Positions 24,346 through 26,889 of a stretch of DNA of 26,889 nt are shown here, one piece after another (the stretch's first letter is position 1; each line of letters begins with the position of its first letter). Origin of the DNA: Bacillota bacterium. GTDB lineage: Bacteria; Bacillota; Bacilli; ZCTH02-B2. A program made the translations under genes and the position numbers. The DNA lies in the NCBI GenBank assembly GCA_017577895.1, contig PKQY01000025.1, positions 1 to 26,889 on the forward strand, given 5' to 3'. Below the pieces are notes generated by a model. The model saw nothing but the letters and a program-made list of their open reading frames with translations. It was not told the origin of the DNA and made no database searches.

Positions 24346-24957
24346 ATGATTCACCGTCTGTCTTATTCCATCGCCAACTGGCTTGGAAAGCAGGCGCCAG
24401 GCCAGTCGGTGGCTGTAATCGCTTACGGAGTGGAAATTTTTCTCATCACGGTCATCCAATTGACCTTAATTCTTTCCATCGCGGCTTATTTGGGACTGTT
24501 CCTGCCGGCTGTGATCGTGTTGTTGTCTTTTTCCTTACTGAGAATTTTCTCAGGCGGAAAACATTTAAGCACCTTTTGGAGCTGCACGCTCACAGACATC
24601 ATTTTAATTAATGGACTGGCTTGGATTTCGCTCAAAGTTGCCGAAACCCCCTTGTACATTCATGGGCCGGTGCTTTTGTTTTTGACGCTCGCGACCTGGA
24701 TCGCAATACACCGTTACGCCCCTTTGATTACGGTCAAACGTCCCACCGCCCACTTACAAGTTTACGGCCGGACATACAGTAAAGGCTTCGTTTTGATGGG
24801 CACAGCCATCGCAGCCATCTGTTATCTATGGGAACCAGTCTGTACAGCTGCCATTGTGTTAGGGATGGCGGTCCAGGGAATGAGCATTACACCCGGAGGA
24901 TGCAAAGCCCTCGATCAATTCGATCGTTGGCTTTCATCATATTCAACCTCATCTTAA
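24346..24957 (+). CDS. agrB: AgrB-like accessory gene regulator peptidase/exporter
   Basis: A 203-residue membrane cysteine endopeptidase expected to cut the C-terminus of the AgrD precursor, form a thiolactone and help export the product. The diagnostic motif RIFSGGKHLSTFWSC is present: Arg66, Gly70-Gly71, catalytic His73 and Cys80, matching AgrB His77/Cys84 spacing in Staphylococcus aureus. Four to six hydrophobic segments flank it. The start is ATG at 24346, eight bases after AAGGGG. The frame is open back to 24187, but that stretch has no ribosome site and no AgrB similarity. It is followed 19 bases later by the agrD-like gene. The upstream 185 bases show no clear promoter or operator to me. 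Confidence 0.92.
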   Translation: MIHRLSYSIANWLGKQAPGQSVAVIAYGVEIFLITVIQLTLILSIAAYLGLFLPAVIVLLSFSLLRIFSGGKHLSTFWSCTLTDIILINGLAWISLKVAETPLYIHGPVLLFLTLATWIAIHRYAPLITVKRPTAHLQVYGRTYSKGFVLMGTAIAAICYLWEPVCTAAIVLGMAVQGMSITPGGCKALDQFDRWLSSYSTSS

Positions 24958-24976
24958 TTGAAAGGAGGGAAATGCC

Positions 24977-25111
24977 ATGAAACGGCTGTTGTACAAATGG
25001 TCCCACGTGTTGGCGTCGTTTTTTGCCATTGTAGCGGTCGTCGGCGGAATCCGGCCGAACTGCACTTTAGTATTGTATGAACCTGAAGTGCCGGAGGAAT
25101 TGATGCGGTAA
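24977..25111 (+). CDS. agrD: Cyclic lactone autoinducer peptide precursor (AgrD-like), 44 residues
   Basis: A 44-residue gene between agrB and the histidine kinase, with AAAGGAGGG eight bases before its ATG. The N-terminal 24 residues are basic then strongly hydrophobic or amphipathic, like the AgrD membrane leader. Next come IRPN-Cys29-TLVL and the acidic tail YEPEVPEELMR. The tail matches the AgrD C-terminal recognition region (YEPKSPF in Listeria; DEVEVPKEL in Staphylococcus). By alignment, AgrB should cut after Leu33, giving a ring Cys-Thr-Leu-Val-Leu closed from the Cys29 thiol. The N-terminal cut, and hence the exocyclic tail (RPN or shorter), cannot be predicted. The ring is purely hydrophobic apart from Thr. 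Confidence 0.9.
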   Translation: MKRLLYKWSHVLASFFAIVAVVGGIRPNCTLVLYEPEVPEELMR

Positions 25112-25133
25112 TCGGTACTAAATGAGGTGTACA

Positions 25134-26468
25134 ATGGAACAAATCTTACAATATGTATTCATTTCCTTTCCGGAGGCCTTGATTTTCCTGTTTTTTGCCT
25201 TTGCACTCATGGGAATTGACATAAAAGCCACATGGAAGCAAGGCCTCCTTCTTTCTGTGCTTTATTCATTAGGTACAATCGTTACATATCTCATTTTTCC
25301 GTATGATTATTTTATACGACTCATCATCAATTGCCTTTTATTGTGGGGCTTGCTAAAAATACTATTCCCATTTACTGCTTTGCAGTGCATTTACATTACC
25401 GTTGTCCGGATCATTTCACATATCCTTGTTGAATCCGTCGCTATTTTTGTATATACACAAATCACCAACAAAGATATTCAGCATTTAGAATTGTTTCCTG
25501 ATGCTGTCATCACTGCATGGACTTATTTCATCATTGTCATTTTCATCACTTTTTATATCAGCAAAAAACAAATTACGTTATCCAACATCATCAAGGTATA
25601 TCAGCGTTACAACTTGATCGAGATACTTTGGGTTTGGATTGCCATTCTGCTCATCATTTCGATCAATGGCATTTTCATGTTTTACGCACTCACATATCCA
25701 ACGCGTGACCATGCAGGCATCTCTATCCCTATCGTTTTCGGCTTGCCTTTGCTGTCAACCATTTTAGTATCATACATGATTTTCCGTTTTGCCCAAAACA
25801 TGGCCACGTTGACGATGAAACAAACCGAAGAAGTGTACCTGGAGTATATGGACGAACTGATCACCCACTTCCGCTCCCAAAGGCACGATTTTCTCAACCA
25901 CATGCAAGTCGTGTACGGCTTTGCAAAAATCGGCAATCTGGACGGCATTTTGCGTTATTTGGAAGAGCTGAACTTGGAAGCGGATGAGACGTTGTCCTTA
26001 CTCCAGCTCAAACACCCTCCCATGGCCGCTTTGCTTCGGGCCAAAGCCGCCACCGCCACCGTAAAACAAGTCCAATTCCAAGTGAGCGTCAAAGCGAGCC
26101 TCGAACGACTGCCCATCCGCCCTTTCGAATTGGTGAAAGTGATCGGCAACATCATCGACAACGCCTTTGACGAAGAGATCAAGGCACCGGAACAACAGCG
26201 CTACGTGGAAGTCACCATTGAAGAAACAAGCCCTTCATACATAGCCATTCATGTCTTTAATCGCAATTCGTACATTCCTCCGGAACAACAATCGTTGATT
26301 TTCCGCCAAGGCTACACGAGCAAACAAGACCATCATTCGGGCACCGGGTTGGCCATCTCCAAACAAATCGTGCAACGATACGGAGGTAAAATTACGATAT
26401 GGAGCGAACCAGAGCAGGGCACACGTTTTACTGTCACCTTGCTGGCCAATGCCAAAGGGTACAGATAA
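25134..26468 (+). CDS. AgrC-like sensor histidine kinase
   Basis: A 444-residue membrane sensor kinase. The first 220 residues contain about six to seven membrane segments, as in AgrC peptide receptors. A helical linker leads to the phosphoacceptor box SQRHDFLNHMQ with His251. The ATPase domain of the GHKL type follows: N box GNIIDNAFDE (Asn343), an FRQGYTSK segment, and GTGLAISKQIV. The start is ATG at 25134, five bases after GAGGT and 22 bases after agrD. It should read the AgrD-derived cyclic peptide. The membrane half is visibly more AT-rich than the kinase half. No response regulator follows: a hairpin and an opposing gene come next. Confidence 0.9.
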   Translation: MEQILQYVFISFPEALIFLFFAFALMGIDIKATWKQGLLLSVLYSLGTIVTYLIFPYDYFIRLIINCLLLWGLLKILFPFTALQCIYITVVRIISHILVESVAIFVYTQITNKDIQHLELFPDAVITAWTYFIIVIFITFYISKKQITLSNIIKVYQRYNLIEILWVWIAILLIISINGIFMFYALTYPTRDHAGISIPIVFGLPLLSTILVSYMIFRFAQNMATLTMKQTEEVYLEYMDELITHFRSQRHDFLNHMQVVYGFAKIGNLDGILRYLEELNLEADETLSLLQLKHPPMAALLRAKAATATVKQVQFQVSVKASLERLPIRPFELVKVIGNIIDNAFDEEIKAPEQQRYVEVTIEETSPSYIAIHVFNRNSYIPPEQQSLIFRQGYTSKQDHHSGTGLAISKQIVQRYGGKITIWSEPEQGTRFTVTLLANAKGYR

Positions 26469-26469
26469 A

Positions 26470-26504
26470 ACGCCCGTCACATTCCAGAAGATGGTGACGG
26501 GCGT
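26470..26504 (-). terminator. Terminator of the hydro-lyase gene, converging on agrC
   Basis: ACGCCCGTCAC (26470-26480) pairs perfectly with GTGACGGGCGT (26494-26504). On the minus strand it is followed by TTTTATC. On plus it lacks a T run, but the strong stem may still stop the agr transcript. Confidence 0.75.
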
Positions 26505-26529
26505 CAACATGTATGGCGTAAACAATTTT

Positions 26530-26889
26530 TTAGACAAAAACCGTGTCTTTAAACTGCGCCAATTTTTCCAGAGACGCTTTTTCCACGTCGGCATGCAAGC
26601 TGTTGCCGTGGGCATCCATGGTGACAATGGCCGCAAACCCTTCCACTTCAAACTGCCACATGGCTTCGGGAATGCCGAATTCCTCCAGAAAATGGACGCC
26701 GTGCACTTTTTTCACGCAGCGGGCATAATACTGCGCGGCACCGCCGATGGCGTTGAGATACACGGCCCCGTGTTCTTTCAACGCCGCCAAAGTCTTCGGC
26801 CCCATGCCTCCTTTGCCGATGACCGCCCGGATTCCGAACTTCCGAATGATCTCCGCTTGATACGGCTCCTCCCGAATGCTGGTTGTCGG
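26530..26889 (-). CDS. Class I fumarase-type Fe-S hydro-lyase, beta-domain end (5' truncated by window)
   Basis: The frame is open to the window edge, so only the C-terminal 119 residues are seen. They contain IIRKFGIRAVIGKGGMGPKT, then AVYLNAIGGAAQYYARCV, LEEFGIPEAMWQFEVEGFAAIVTMDAHGNSLHADV and a short end. These match the C-terminal (tartrate dehydratase beta/fumarase C-terminal) domain of class I fumarases, which hydrate fumarate to malate using a 4Fe-4S cluster bound by the alpha domain, not visible here. Whether the gene is a fused fumarase or a separate beta subunit cannot be told. Confidence 0.85.
   Translation of the reverse strand, partial: PTTSIREEPYQAEIIRKFGIRAVIGKGGMGPKTLAALKEHGAVYLNAIGGAAQYYARCVKKVHGVHFLEEFGIPEAMWQFEVEGFAAIVTMDAHGNSLHADVEKASLEKLAQFKDTVFV

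Overview
The window looks like a chromosome segment from a moderately GC-rich, probably thermophilic member of the Bacillales (Bacillus/Thermoactinomycetaceae-like). The evidence is the Bacillus-type gene set and order: a trnD-like tRNA cluster, ygzB, perR, hemL, a ygaE-like gene, fabL, mutY, and pepF beside yjbI. Strong AGGAGG-type ribosome binding sites, frequent TTG/GTG starts and Fur/PerR-type operators also fit. The genus is an inference and is not fixed by anything here.

Layout. (1) 1-1573 is a decayed mobile-element zone. It holds the 3' end of an IS transposase, a compact three-way-junction element, the IS end with two tandem binding-site-like repeats, the C-terminal stump of a sigma-54 activator cut by that IS, and a frameshifted minus-strand gene. 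(2) 1574-8096 is an iron block: a siderophore ABC importer (ATPase and two FecCD permeases on minus, binding lipoprotein on plus) fired from a divergent promoter region with two Fur boxes. Next to it is a third Fur-box promoter that drives a twice-frameshifted small gene and an ABC exporter. (3) 8266-11100 holds a luciferase-like flavin monooxygenase and a dedA-uppP operon for undecaprenyl-phosphate recycling. (4) 11145-12192 is a twelve-tRNA operon on minus, with promoter and terminator visible. (5) 12421-19704 holds ygzB, perR with its own Per box, nth, hemL, an aromatic-acid-exporter-like protein, fabL, mutY and a G5/3D-domain cell-wall protein. (6) 19798-24160 holds pepF, a truncated haemoglobin and a two-gene ABC transporter (permease and ATPase) with no binding protein. 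(7) 24346-26468 is a compact agrB-agrD-agrC quorum-sensing operon. The agrD gene encodes only 44 residues and is easily missed. No agrA-type response regulator follows. (8) 26530-26889 is the C-terminal end of a class I fumarase-type hydro-lyase.

How the genes work together: the Fur-controlled importer, PerR, the two Fe-S DNA glycosylases (Nth and MutY), HemL and the globin give the segment an iron, oxygen and oxidative-damage theme. The most novel part is the cyclic-peptide signalling operon. AgrB would process the AgrD peptide to a predicted five-residue thiolactone ring (Cys-Thr-Leu-Val-Leu), which the adjacent membrane histidine kinase would sense. Its output regulator must lie elsewhere or be absent.
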